Positions 11,721-22,710 of a DNA stretch of 64,000 bases are shown here, in pieces (within the stretch, counting starts at the first letter, position 1; every line of letters starts with the position of its first letter). Made by a program: the position numbers and the translations under genes. The notes under the pieces were generated by a model. It did no database searches and was not told the origin of the DNA. It worked only from the letters and a program-made list of their open reading frames with translations. The stretch is taken from positions 375,612-439,611 of the forward strand of contig NW_006768802.1 in the NCBI RefSeq assembly GCF_000204055.1. Reading direction: 5' to 3'. Source of the stretch: Melampsora larici-populina 98AG31. Taxonomy: Eukaryota; Basidiomycota; Pucciniomycetes; Pucciniales; Melampsoraceae.

Positions 11721-13021
11721 ATTTCAATCTAGTAAGTTCTTTCAAGTTTCATTTGTCTTCTCTTTCCTTTTATATCTCTTACAATTTGATTTATTCATTT
11801 GAATGATTCACTTAATTCACTAATTGAATGTTGCTCTTTCTTTCCAGTTTATCTAATTGATTAGTTTCTTTGATTGCCATTGAGAAAGACATTCTCCATC
11901 AATCAATGGATGTACCTGATCTGAGTTGAATGTATTCACCACCAATCAATCTTTTTCAAAATTGAATGTTTCAATGGTAAGTCATCCAATTCTTCTCTTC
12001 TTTAATTTCAGTCTTTACCAACCAAAGTTTCCTTTATGTTTTTCAATTTGTTTTAACTTTTTTCTTTTTTGAATTCTAATTTCAATCTTTTCAGTGGGCT
12101 TTAACTATATCAACCCATCAACTTAATCTGCATTGAAGGGGCCAATGCATATGATGGTTGTAACTCATCAAAGATCGAGTAAAGATCATAGGCAGAAATT
12201 CATGACTTAGACTACTCATAAGTGTAATTGGGTTGTAAATTTTGCTTTTGGTGGACTGGATAGTGAATAAAAAAACCTTGTGAGATTTTGGTAAAAAACT
12301 TGTGTACCGCTTCCCAACCCAAACCTTTTCCACTCCCTTGAAAACACCAAACTCAAACTATCATGATTCATCCCTTGTGATATGTGTATATCTGATCTCA
12401 TAATTGGCTTCACGTTTGTTTGTTTGTTATTTTCTTTTGGAAGGTTGATAGAGATGAAATTCACACTGTTCTAAGTGGGTTAAATAACTACAAGTCTGAC
12501 TTCATAGGCCCGAGCCTTCAGTGATTTTGTTGGTGTTTTAAGGTGGAGCAGGAGCAGAACATGCAGTGTTCTATAGCTGGACTTGGAGTGTAGATGCGAG
12601 GGTGATGGGGTTGAGCTACAAGAATGTTGAATAAAGACAAAAGATGCACATTTCAAAGTGAGATAAGCACTCAAAACTGGACCTCATAGTCACAAAACTT
12701 CAATGGGATAGTGGGTAGTTTATGGAAGAAGGTGCCAAACATCATATTTTGAGGGATTGAGCATGAATATAGAGGTGATTGAGTGGTTGTATGAATAAGT
12801 GGTGATATGAAACTATGTGAAACCACCGGAAGATTTTGGAGGATCAATTTTCATCTGTAGCTCTACTACTGAACTAGCTCCAGGTGGATCTGCAGCCCAT
12901 GCATATCCTCCACTTGAACTGATATTGAGGTCACTTTGATATTGAATTGAGATTGTTTTGAGGTTGTTTTGAGGTGAATCGTACTCACTGGCCTGCCAGT
13001 GAGTAGTAAAATGTCACTGTG

Positions 13022-14702
13022 AATCACACTGTAACTTTCATTCCGTCTATCATCAATTTACTGGCAAAACTTGTTTCCTCTTCAACCCCCTTCAGGCTTC
13101 TTCAACTTTGATCAAGTTCTTTTAGTTTGAATATACATAAGTTATGAAGAGGTAGAAACTTACTGTCTCAAAGAGTTACAAGCAAGTGGCTGGATTCACG
13201 CCATAGCTGTTGCAGGTATGCATTAATCATCACATCAGTAAAACTTGATAACAGCAAACTCTGTTGATTTATACCCCGGAATCTTTTTTCACCTCATTTC
13301 ATGATCCCATTCCCGAGAAAAACCTCTGATCTTCTTGCTTTCAACTTTACTTTTTCGTAAGCGGGACACTTTTGGACTACAGATAGAATCACCTCTCAAT
13401 CACTCAATTTTCAGGTGTCTCAATTGTTATCAAAGCTACTATCAGTCTTCTCAAACAATGATTCTAACAATTTAAGCACATAGATATCTCAAGATGAAAT
13501 TGCTTAGATTGATTGGTGATTTATCACATTTAGCTTCAATTATTTTAATTCAACAGATCGTTCAATGTGTTTCAGCAACAGGTATAAGTTTCCAAACTCA
13601 AGTTCTTTATGTGCTTGTCTTCATGACTTGTTTCATGGATCTTATCACTGGACATTACATATTGCTATGATTTTTCCTCTCATTTCAATATGGGTTGTGT
13701 TTTGAAAATTGACTTGTGTCTTGGTTCTTTCTACACTGCCAAAATGGTGAAAGAGCATCATCAATTTTGCGCTGTCTCCCTTCCTTTACTCGAATGTACT
13801 TGTTGGATTTATTTGTGCTTCAAATGTCTTACTACATATTTAATGTATTTCTCATAAATGTATTTCTGATCTTGTCCATTTTCGTTGTTCTCAATTATGA
13901 CTACATTACATCATATAGCCCAATTAGGAACATTACGTCAATGGTGTTGTGACATCATTCATTATAATTTCATTTTTGTATTTTCTTTATAACCTGATGT
14001 TGAACACCAGTCTGATGTTTTATTTTCTCATCCGACTGTTTCTTTACAAAATCTTATCATAAGATTTTTGTGTCTGTTTCTTCTTCATCTTATACTAAGA
14101 TTTTGTTTTTGTGTTTGGATTCAGTCCAACAGTACTTTCCTCATCCGCGCACTACATATTCTTTTACACTCAGATCTCTGGGATTATTCCCTGTACTCAT
14201 AGGCTGATTTCCCCATTACTTTCCAGTTTGTCTCAAACCACACTCATTCATGTAATTTTTCTTTGCAATTCCGACTTTCTCCCTTTCAATCACTTCCCTT
14301 CTTTTCTCAGTAACAGTTTAAAGTATGTCTTCACACTTGTTCCTGATTCCATCTTCACACCTGTTCAACTACGTACAGTACCACACTATGTATCATGCTT
14401 AAGTCAGTCATTACTTTGTGCGGCCTGTGCAAGTCAATTATTTCTGTTTACGTTTTTTTGATGCGCTGATGTGCAATTGGATCCTGCCTCTGCTTGGCTA
14501 TCTATGCCACTGTTGTCTTGAGCATGCCGTTAAAAGACCAACACTTGGTGCACAGACTACGGTAAATACCAAATGTGCACAACCAATGTGGACTGTGACA
14601 GTTGGCAATTGTAGCTCACAATCACTTGGAGATCCGAGCATGCGGAGATGAGAGTTTCCCTCATCCCCGAGGCCGCGGAGATGAGGGAAGTTCCCCTCAT
14701 CT
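13022..14702. other. gene-poor AT-rich region
   Basis: Open frames here are short, hydrophobic and T-rich, without recognisable domains or consistent splice structure. I see no gene. Confidence 0.4.
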
Positions 14703-14976
14703 TTGAGTGAGCATTTGTGATGAAGAGATGTAAATTATGTTCCCTGTTACCCCTCCCCATTGCCCCTTTGACCACGAAAGAATCACGCTGTCTTGTTGCA
14801 CAGTATACACTGCCTTCCCAAAGTTGAGCTCAAGAATCTTTTTCTGTGGAATTTATGACAAAGAGCCCAAAAAGTGATGCCGCCGTGATCCGTGAACACA
14901 GAGCTTGACAAGCTTCACTGATCCAAACAACTGGCCTCGGGTAGAAGCTGTCTTTCCCGTTTGAGATTTTTAAGCA
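14703..14976 (-). repeat. 274-bp inverted repeat, right copy
   Basis: This is the reverse-complement partner of 9546-9819. Just outside, GTTAAAAGACCAACACTTGGT near 14530 has an inverted partner near 15070, so this block may itself have been carried in by a separate event. Confidence 0.8.
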
Positions 14977-15018
14977 TTCAAATGAGACATTTCATATGTC
15001 TAATGACCACAGTAGAAA

Positions 15019-15312
15019 CTATCGGACAAATCTCTCAGAAAACAAGTCACGTATCTGCGCTTGCCAATTTACCAAGTGTTGGTCTTTTAACTCCAGGCCA
15101 AGCGGAGCTTGTAAATAATAGTTCAGACAACCTCTGACAGTCTTGTAAAATATCTCTTCAATTTCAACAAGCATGGTAGAAAACTGATTCATCTGCGCAA
15201 GGAAATTAGTAAACTCATCAGAGTCCCACGCTGTTGCTCGCGGCTTTGAGTGGGCGCGCCCATGAACCAAAGCATGTGATCTATGAGGTATCCAGCTATC
15301 TCCCACCTTCAA
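15019..15312 (-). pseudogene. unidentified coding-like fragment
   Basis: An open frame of about 97 residues has balanced, soluble-protein composition (for example the stretch around QAQIRDLFSERF). It has no in-frame ATG at its upstream end and no recognised domain. It could be a remnant exon of a host gene broken by the nearby elements, or chance. I do not recognise it. Confidence 0.25.
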
Positions 15313-15612
15313 GTCATCTCAGATGAATCAATATGTGTTGTGGGTGCCACCCCACACCATCTTGTTCCAGTCATGGAAGCATTTACATCTGGATTGACAG
15401 GTACCCTAACAACAAAATTTTGGAATACATCTTATTGCAACACATGTTCATTTATTTTTTCTGATTTGGTTCATCTCTGTTGCACTATTTCTGATAAAGT
15501 TGTTTATAGGGGGTTTAGAGCATTGCCACCGGTGGTAGGTAACTGTTGGAAAATGTCAGGAAGTGTCCAATTTAGCTTACAGACCTGAGCCACTGGCACA
15601 TGTAAACTGACG

Positions 15613-15709
15613 GATTGCAATGTGAGGAACCAAGCACAAGGCCCTCTCCCATCCTCAAGAGTCAAGTCAGACTCAGTACAAGCATACATGGGGTATAAGG
15701 CTCATAACA
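15613..15709 (-). repeat. 97-bp terminal repeat (3' LTR of chromovirus)
   Basis: Identical in length to 22070-22166 and differing at one position. Read on the minus strand it begins TGTTATGAG and ends near CACATTGCA, so the TG...CA rule is met. It follows a G-rich tract (AAGGGGGGAGTGG on the minus strand). It is very short for an LTR. Confidence 0.75.
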
Positions 15710-15809
15710 CCACTCCCCCCTTATATCCCAATCCCCTCTTGACAGATCTGATATCTTTCCACAGGCTAGCATTAAAAACCCTGTGGGACAAAAAGCTTTG
15801 CCCTCTCTC

Positions 15810-18800
15810 TTACATCCTTCTTGCCTTAAAGTATCTCTTCTCTGCATTTGGATATTTTCTATCAAAGCCGTTTACCAGTTGTTGAGTGTTACCTAAGTTC
15901 TTGATGGGTTCCCAAGAATCGTGTTCTGAACCATATCCTTTCCAACTAATTAGGTATTTGATTTTGCCTTGTTTTCTTCTTCTGTCTAAAACTTCATTGA
16001 CTTCAAATTCAACATTTCCCTGTATCTCTACGGTCAGGAGGTTCGCCTTGCTGTCCTTTAATCTTTCCTTTTTTGAATTTTTGAAGGATGTTGACATGGA
16101 ATACCGGGTGAATGCCCTCCATCTTCTTTGGTAAAAGTAGCTTATAAGCATTAGTTGAGATTTGTTGTGTTATTTCATACGGTCCAAGCCATTTGTGAGA
16201 GAACTTAGCCATTGGAAGTGTTGTTGTTATGTTCTTGCTATTCAGCCACACTTGTTCCCCTTTTTTCCATTTTGGAGTTGCCAACACTTTCTTATTGGAT
16301 TGAATCTTCATTGACTCCTGAGCTTCTTCCATTGCTACTTGTAGTTCTTTTTGAACATCTTTCAATTGGTTGATTTGGTCACCAACTGCCGGGAGACATT
16401 GATCTGCACTTGGGACATCTGACAGTGTCAGCCCTGAGCCCTGTGTACAGGACCACGGACTAACAAACACACATGTAAATATATGTAATACATATGTAAT
16501 CATATGAAACTTGTCTAAAACCATAAGAATTACAACTCATGGCTCAGTTTCAAGAGTCACTTAAGTAACAAGACTTACTAGGATTTAACTAGTAATAGTA
16601 AACCTAACCCAAACCTAACTCAAAGAAAAGCAAACCTAAGCGCCAACCACAAGTTGACACCTAGATCTGGAATATATAAACTCCTCTTCTTCCCACTCTA
16701 GAAGAAGGACCAACTTATTATCATTCCACAATTCCACATCACAACTTACTTGATTCTTACCTAGAATATTGAGTATAGTGATTTTATTGTATTTGATCTT
16801 ATAGTTCTACAACCTTCCTCAAGCCCTTGTAAGCTTTAAAGTGGTGGTTCTAAACTAGTGGGACTATATAGTTATAGAACCAAGCTTTAGAATTGCATAG
16901 GATACCTCCTGAGTTGAGTGTAAAGTATCCGGCGGAACCTTTGAGCAATCAGAGTGTAAAGTTCTGCAGGCTCTATCCCCAACAGAGCTCTTGAGTAAGC
17001 TCCTTTGAAGGATTACTCAGCCATCCCACTGGCTTTAAACCCTCTCCTTAGAGGTCAACTAACTGAAGTCTTTACTTGTGTGTACCAAGTAAAGACTTTG
17101 TTAATCTTTATTCCACCCGTACTTCACCTTTTTAGTGAAGAGTCAGCCAAAAAGTAGCTGACCCCTCACAGACAGACTCGGGTTGAATCCATAATTAGCC
17201 ATGAACGGTGACATGCCTATTGATACATGTTCATCATTGTTATAGGAGAACTCAGCCATTGGGAGGAGAATATTCCAATCATCCTGCTTGTGAGCTGCGT
17301 AGTGTCAAATATATTGTTTGACTGATTTGTTTGTAACTTCTGATTGGCCATCCGTGTGAGGATGGTACGCGGTTGAAGATTGTGTTGTAACTCCTAGCCT
17401 CTTATTCATTTCTCTTGTAATTTTCAATACAAATATGTTGCATCTATCTGATGTGATTGATGCCGGAGTTCCGTGAAGCTTCCATACCTGATTCAGCATT
17501 AACAATGCCAATTCTTCAGACATCATTGTTTTCGGCAGGCCAGAAAATGTGCCATTTTTGTGAATCTGTCTAGTACCGTTAGTATGCTATCATAGCCATC
17601 AGATACAGGTAAGTCAGTTATCATGTCATAACAAATGTCTCTCCATGGGCATTCTGGTACCGGTAACGGTTGCAGGCTCCCAAATGGTTTGGTTGTGCAA
17701 GACTTTACCCTCTGGCACAATCCACAACCATTGACGTATTCGTTCACATACGACTTCAACGAAGGCCAGTGGTACGCCCTTTTTGCCAAAGCCATAGTTC
17801 TCATTTGCCCAGGGTGTACTGCCACTTGACTGTCATGTCTTGACTTGAGAACTTGCGGTTATATAATGTTGCTATTTGGTGCTACTATCCGGTTCTTGAA
17901 GTATAAGATGTTGTTGCTCAATTTATAATATTTAAGTAAATGTGAGCTTGGCATTTCTGAGCATAACCACCTTAATCCTACTAGCTTGGGATCCTTCAAG
18001 ACTTCAACTTTTACTTCTTCGATGATTCTTGAATCACTCCATGTGTCACTAGTCACTTCAACTGGTGTTAGTTCCATTTCCGCGTCCATCACCTCCTCTA
18101 GTTGTATTTCTTTTTCAAAGCATGAATCAAATAAGTCAAGTGCCTCAATGAACACATCACTTGGTAGGTTGTCTGGTTTCAACAATCTGCCAAACGTGAG
18201 TTTCTCTCCAGCCGCTGTGGCTAAGTCCGGTCTGCGTGATAACGCATCCGGTTTGGTTGATTGCTTGCCGGGTCGAAATCTGATTTCAAAATCAAAGCTA
18301 CCCAGTATTTCCGCCCATCTTGCTTGCTGCCTGGTTAATTCCTTAGTGGTCATCAAAGACTCGAGGTTTTTGTGATCTGTATACACTGTCACGTTTAGTT
18401 GATTTGGGTTTCCCTCTAAGTACTGGTGTCATTCCTTAAATGCTGAAACCACCGCTAGCAGCTCTTTGTCAAATATTTTGTAGTTCTTTTCAGCTTTAAT
18501 TAGTGATCGTGATAAAAACACTACTGGATGCAATTCATTGTCAATGTCAGAAATTTGAGATAACACAGAACCTAGCGCGTAATCAAAACAATCACATTCC
18601 AGGATGAATGGCTTGTACGGGTTCACAATGGTTAAGACTGGAGCTGTGGTGAACACCGTTTTGAGATTTTCAAAAGCTTGATTATGTTCACTTGTCCATT
18701 CAAATTTTACATTATCCTTTGACAGTTCATGCAATGGTTGTGCTATCTTTGAAAAGTGATGTATAAATCGGCGATAAAAGTTGGAAAACCCTAAGAATGT

Positions 18801-19865
18801 TAGAACTTCAGAAGCATTCTTTGGCGCAGGCCAATCCATAGCAGCCTTTACTTTAGTTTCATCCATTCAAATCTTATTCCGCGAGATTACCAGACCCAAA
18901 TACGACACTTCACTTCGAGAAAACTTGCATTTCTCTGGCTTCAACCAGACATTTTGCTCTTTCAGGATTTCAAGCACTTCCTTCACTACAGCTTTGTGAT
19001 TGACTCCTGGTTTTGTGTAGATCATTCTATCATCCTGGTACGCTGCCACATCCCTCCCTATGTGAGCTTGTAGAATGTCCTGGATGAAGAAAAAGAATCC
19101 GGGGGCTCCCATTGGCCCAAAAGGCATTGTGAGTGGCTCAAATTGCCCAGCCTTGCATATGAATGCCAATTTTGCCTCATCACCTTCTCGTACCCTAAGA
19201 TTATTGTACCCATTTATCATGTCTAAGCTGGTGAATTCATCCGCATCAAGTAAACTATCCACTAGCTCCATTGTTAGTGGTAAAGGATATTTGTCTTTGA
19301 TTTTTAGAGCATTAAGTTTCCTATAATCAAAGCATGGCCTTAAATTACCATCCTTCTTCCCTGTGAAGAGCACAGGAGCTGCCCACGGGGATGTTGTTCT
19401 CCTGATAGTACCATTCAAAAGACCTTTCTCTAACATTTCATTTAAGACCTTGTTCTCTTTTGGTGATAACAGTATTACTCTTCCAGCTTGAGGAGTCACT
19501 CCAGGGAGTAGGTCCATTCTAAAGTCATACGGGCGATGCGGGGGTAGGGTGTTGGACTTGGCTTTTTCAAACATATGTAAATACTCGTGATAGCACTTTG
19601 GAACCATTTCAGCTGCCGTTTGTTCGGGTTTTCCTTTTGCTTGTTCACTCGCCAGTTTGGCTGATAAGTTCCAGGACACCTTTGCCGCATCTATCATCGC
19701 TGTGGACAAATTTGTGAGGACTACAGCATACAATTGGGTCCCTATGTTATGTCTTACAAAAGGAGATCTTTGCTTGCCAACTTTGCTCAAAATTGATAGG
19801 TGAGGTGGGTTGGGCGAATTACTCGGTGGGGTTTTTGACAAGTTATTTTCAAACTTTACTCCCAT
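15810..19865 (-). pseudogene. chromovirus Pol: RT, RNase H, integrase, chromodomain (broken)
   Basis: Minus strand, in order: RT with CFDYRKLNALK and the catalytic block YQDD (usual YxDD); RNase H; integrase with a His/Cys zinc region, then the D and E blocks (LTVLDRFTK, ITSDRCN, GQSEVTN); and the chromodomain (VNEVLDRRRKQGKIKYLISW). Stop codons interrupt the frame near 18866, 18427 and 17857, and after GQSEVTN near 17304. A 745-bp solo LTR splits integrase (16426-17170); coding similarity resumes in the same domain on the far side. The Pol frame starts at an ATG overlapping the Gag stop by about 10 nt, so Pol was probably expressed by frameshift or reinitiation. Confidence 0.85.
16426..17170. 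mobile_element. 745-bp solo LTR nested in the chromovirus integrase
   Basis: The element begins TGTCAGCCC and ends CCCCTCACA, and is flanked by the 5-bp direct repeat GACAG (16421-16425 and 17171-17175). Removing it and one GACAG rejoins the interrupted integrase frame. A TATATAAA-like box lies near 16672. It is from a different LTR family than its host element, whose repeats are 97 bp. No matching internal region is present. Confidence 0.85.
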
Positions 19866-21643
19866 CTCAGTGTTCCTAGCAGTCCTCCTTGGCCTGCGTG
19901 GTCCTCGGAGGTGTTTGACAGTTCATCCTGAGACTTTGCCTTTTGAGTTGGTGCTTGATCACAAGTTGGTGCTTGATCACAAAGGGAGTCTGAGTCTTCT
20001 TGTTTGGGTCGCTTGTCAGGACCTTGGTCCTCTTTGTTTGTGTTGCTCAGAGTTTCTACAGGGGTAATCAACTTGCCAGCTGCTTCTTCACAATTAATCT
20101 GTAAAGAGGTATTGAACTCACATTGCGGGGGTGTAAGTAAGCCAGTTACAGCTTGCACCCCCTTTTCACTTTGCCTAGTGTGCCTCTCTGGGCCTCCAAC
20201 GTGGTCCAGGGAGGGCTTTTTTTGTACGGACAAAGCTACTACAGTAACTGCAATGTTTGAATTTTGAGGTGAGTTGAATCTTCCTGCTTCCCAATCAATC
20301 ATCATGTAATTTAATTTAATCCAAGGCATTCCCAATATCACGTCGTACTTGTCTCTCAAGTCGGTGATGATGAAGGTGGTTTTGGTGGTGATGTTGTTTA
20401 CATGGTAGTTGCCTGTATGAGTCATAGACAACTCATGTCCACTGAAGCCGGTTACACTTTGTGGTTGTGATAACAAGGTTGTTGAGAATTGTGTCTCAGT
20501 AATGAACTTGTTACTCACCTCTTCATGAGTAGCTCCGCTGTAAATCAAAGCGCGAGCTGGTTTAGTTGTGGCAGTTTTAGGGTCAAAACGGTAAATGGTC
20601 TCCATTATTTTATATGCTCTACTACCAGTGGTTTCCTCTTTAACATTACTAGCTAATCGGCTATCTAATTCATCAATTTTCACTTGCAGTTTACTTTCTA
20701 ATTCATGTATACGTGATGGAGTGAAACCTTCCCTTCTTCTTTTGTCCGGGCATTGACCTATCATATGATCCTTCTTTCCACAACCATAGCATTCCCCATA
20801 TGCTCCTCTACGGTGATACTCGTCATTTGAGATGTTTAGTTGATATGCTGAACAATCCATTGCATCTGGATCTGGTGCTGGAGTGGGCTTGGGCGTTTGA
20901 TTGACATATGTAGAGACTGCTGATACATTGTTGCTTCTCTTGTTGACCTTGTTGTCAAGCTTCATTGCTAGTTTAGCCATGTCCGCTACTGATGTGAACT
21001 CCTCTTGTACCATATAAACTGACACTTCATTCTCCAACCCTTGCTCAAACTGCAAGATCAACACATTCTTGGGCCACTTGACAATCAGGGAAAGTTCAGA
21101 GAATCGGATCCAGTAGTCTGAGACTGTTCTTGTTTGTTTCAGTGCTCTTAGTTCCTTCTCAGCTTTCGGTATCCTCTCTGAATCAAAGAATGTGGCCTTA
21201 AACAACTTGATGAATTTACTACAGGTGACTAGGTGTGCTGTCTCACTATCTAATAATTGATCTATTAAACTTTGACCCCAAACACTTGCTTTCCCCGTTG
21301 TATAGGACAACGCAAATGATACCTTTGCCTGCTCATTCACAAAAGCCATTGCATTCATTTGCATATACAATCCTAGTTGATTCAGGAAAATCTCAGCTTT
21401 TGTGCCTTTTGACCCATTGAATTTCTCAGGTGTTGTGATTTTTGGTGGGCGAGGAGGAGCTAGTACAGTGGTTGGTTGGGCAGGCTGGTTGGCGTTAGAA
21501 TCCGCAGTGAACATAGGTTGTGGCAGTTGATTCTGTCTGAGACTTGCAAGCTCTTGTTCAGTTTCCAATTGTTTTCTTTCCGCTTCTTGTTGCAGTGCAG
21601 TTTCCTGGTTCAGTCTCATGTTGAGATCGGCCAACTGTCTCAT
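19856..21643 (-). CDS. chromovirus Gag with CCHC knuckle and altered protease-like domain
   Basis: About 595 residues: an N-terminal coiled-coil-like Gln/Glu-rich part, a capsid-like helical middle, a CCHC zinc knuckle (CYGCGKKDHMIGQC), a second coiled coil, then a retropepsin-like region. Where the catalytic D-S/T-G-A would stand the sequence reads YSGATHEE, so the aspartate is replaced by Tyr. The later ILGMPW block is typical of these proteases. An in-frame TAG lies just upstream of the ATG at 21643 and open frame continues above it, so the true N-terminus was probably longer and is now cut off. Confidence 0.75.
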   Translation of the reverse strand: MRQLADLNMRLNQETALQQEAERKQLETEQELASLRQNQLPQPMFTADSNANQPAQPTTVLAPPRPPKITTPEKFNGSKGTKAEIFLNQLGLYMQMNAMAFVNEQAKVSFALSYTTGKASVWGQSLIDQLLDSETAHLVTCSKFIKLFKATFFDSERIPKAEKELRALKQTRTVSDYWIRFSELSLIVKWPKNVLILQFEQGLENEVSVYMVQEEFTSVADMAKLAMKLDNKVNKRSNNVSAVSTYVNQTPKPTPAPDPDAMDCSAYQLNISNDEYHRRGAYGECYGCGKKDHMIGQCPDKRRREGFTPSRIHELESKLQVKIDELDSRLASNVKEETTGSRAYKIMETIYRFDPKTATTKPARALIYSGATHEEVSNKFITETQFSTTLLSQPQSVTGFSGHELSMTHTGNYHVNNITTKTTFIITDLRDKYDVILGMPWIKLNYMMIDWEAGRFNSPQNSNIAVTVVALSVQKKPSLDHVGGPERHTRQSEKGVQAVTGLLTPPQCEFNTSLQINCEEAAGKLITPVETLSNTNKEDQGPDKRPKQEDSDSLCDQAPTCDQAPTQKAKSQDELSNTSEDHAGQGGLLGTLRWE

Positions 21644-22069
21644 GATATCCTACATATTTGGTATTGACATGGTGGGGTTTGCAGTATCCTCCAGGTTCAA
21701 GGCGTCTACAAATACTTTGTCCTTCCCTTTTTCCGAGGGACTGTTGGGTAATTTGAATTCCGGGGTTGTGGTGAGCGTTGACTGAAACTTGGTTGCGGGG
21801 ATCTATGCTAGTACGAGGTCGTAGAGCAGGTATAACTTTAATTGTATTGAACTTCTTCTTTTTTAAACTTCAACTTTTGAGATGGATTTTCAAGGTGCAT
21901 GTACTTTTAACTTTTCTTCTTTTTTCTTCAATCTTTCTTTGGCTTCGAGTTGTGTTTGATATCTTTCTTCTCAGAGGCCTTCCACTAGTTCTACTCTTAT
22001 GTAGACGTTGCAATATGTAAGGACCAGATGAGTGAACTGAGTGAAAAGGTGTCTAGTTGCTTATGAATA

Positions 22070-22166
22070 GATTGCAATGTGAGGAACCAAGCACAAGGCC
22101 CTCTCCCATCCTCAAGAGTCGAGTCAGACTCAGTACAAGCATACATGGGGTATAAGGCTCATAACA
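22070..22166 (-). repeat. 97-bp terminal repeat (5' LTR of chromovirus)
   Basis: Partner of 15613-15709. The near identity (one difference) suggests an insertion age younger than the number of coding lesions would imply. Confidence 0.75.
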
Positions 22167-22306
22167 GGAAAGTCTTTTGTGTGTGCACTTCAACATGCTA
22201 CAAGGATATTTACATGGTGTTTGTTTTTTGATGTGAAAAAGTGTTACATGAATCACCAACTCAAATCCAAGATTGGAATTTGTTGGTCGTGTCCAGCTTT
22301 ATTTGT

Positions 22307-22472
22307 GGGATACAAAGTTAAAACTGGGATTTTTTTCCCAGTTTCCCAGTTTTCCTTTTTGGCTGTGTTTGGAACTTTCCCACGTTCTCCCAGTTTCTCA
22401 GTTTGCGTTTTTGGCGGTATTTGGGAAACTGGGAAACTGGGAAAAAACTCCCAGTTTTAACTTTGTATCCCC
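22307..22472. mobile_element. about 166-bp inverted-repeat element (MITE-like)
   Basis: GGGATACAAAGTTAAAACTG at the left is matched by its reverse complement at the right, with further CCCAG/CTGGG repeats inside. It has no coding capacity. No clean target duplication is seen. Confidence 0.65.
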
Positions 22473-22710
22473 TAATTATCTTTGATAACCAAAAATCTCA
22501 TTGTCATCTCTTACCAGAAGGTTAAATACATGCAGAAGTTGACAATATGAAGAAAAACAATACAACAATATGATACAAATCAGTCCTTAAATAATGCATG
22601 ATTTCACATGCAAAAAGACACAGGAGTACAAGCACCAGCTTTAAGTTTTAGGAAGAAAAAAAAACATTATAACCTGAGCAAGAGTAAAAGAGGAAAAGAT
22701 GTTACTCTGA

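Larger units (their letters stand above)
10334..13021. mobile_element. 2.7-kb non-autonomous element with terminal inverted repeats
   Basis: The ends are CACAGTGTCATTTTACTA and, inverted, CACAGTGACATTTTACTA. Similarity continues inwards for about 85-105 bp and includes a hairpin, CACTGGCAGGCCAGTG. The three bases AAT lie directly outside both ends, a plausible 3-bp target duplication. The interior is AT-rich with no gene I can support; it holds a fold-back repeat (11121-11244) and a nested MITE (11559-11720). Confidence 0.6.
15613..22166 (-). mobile_element. Ty3/gypsy chromovirus-type retrotransposon, degenerate
   Basis: Direct terminal repeats (15613-15709 and 22070-22166) enclose, on the minus strand, Gag with a zinc knuckle, a retropepsin-like region, reverse transcriptase, RNase H, integrase and a C-terminal chromodomain. 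Order and chromodomain fit Ty3/gypsy chromoviruses. A purine-rich tract, the likely polypurine primer, lies just before the 3' repeat. No 5-bp target duplication is evident. Several in-frame stops and a nested solo LTR (16426-17170) show that it is inactive. Confidence 0.85.

Noticed and set aside
13716..14461. Hydrophobic ORFs that resemble membrane proteins
   Set aside because: T-rich AT-biased DNA gives such frames by chance; no start context, splice logic or motif.
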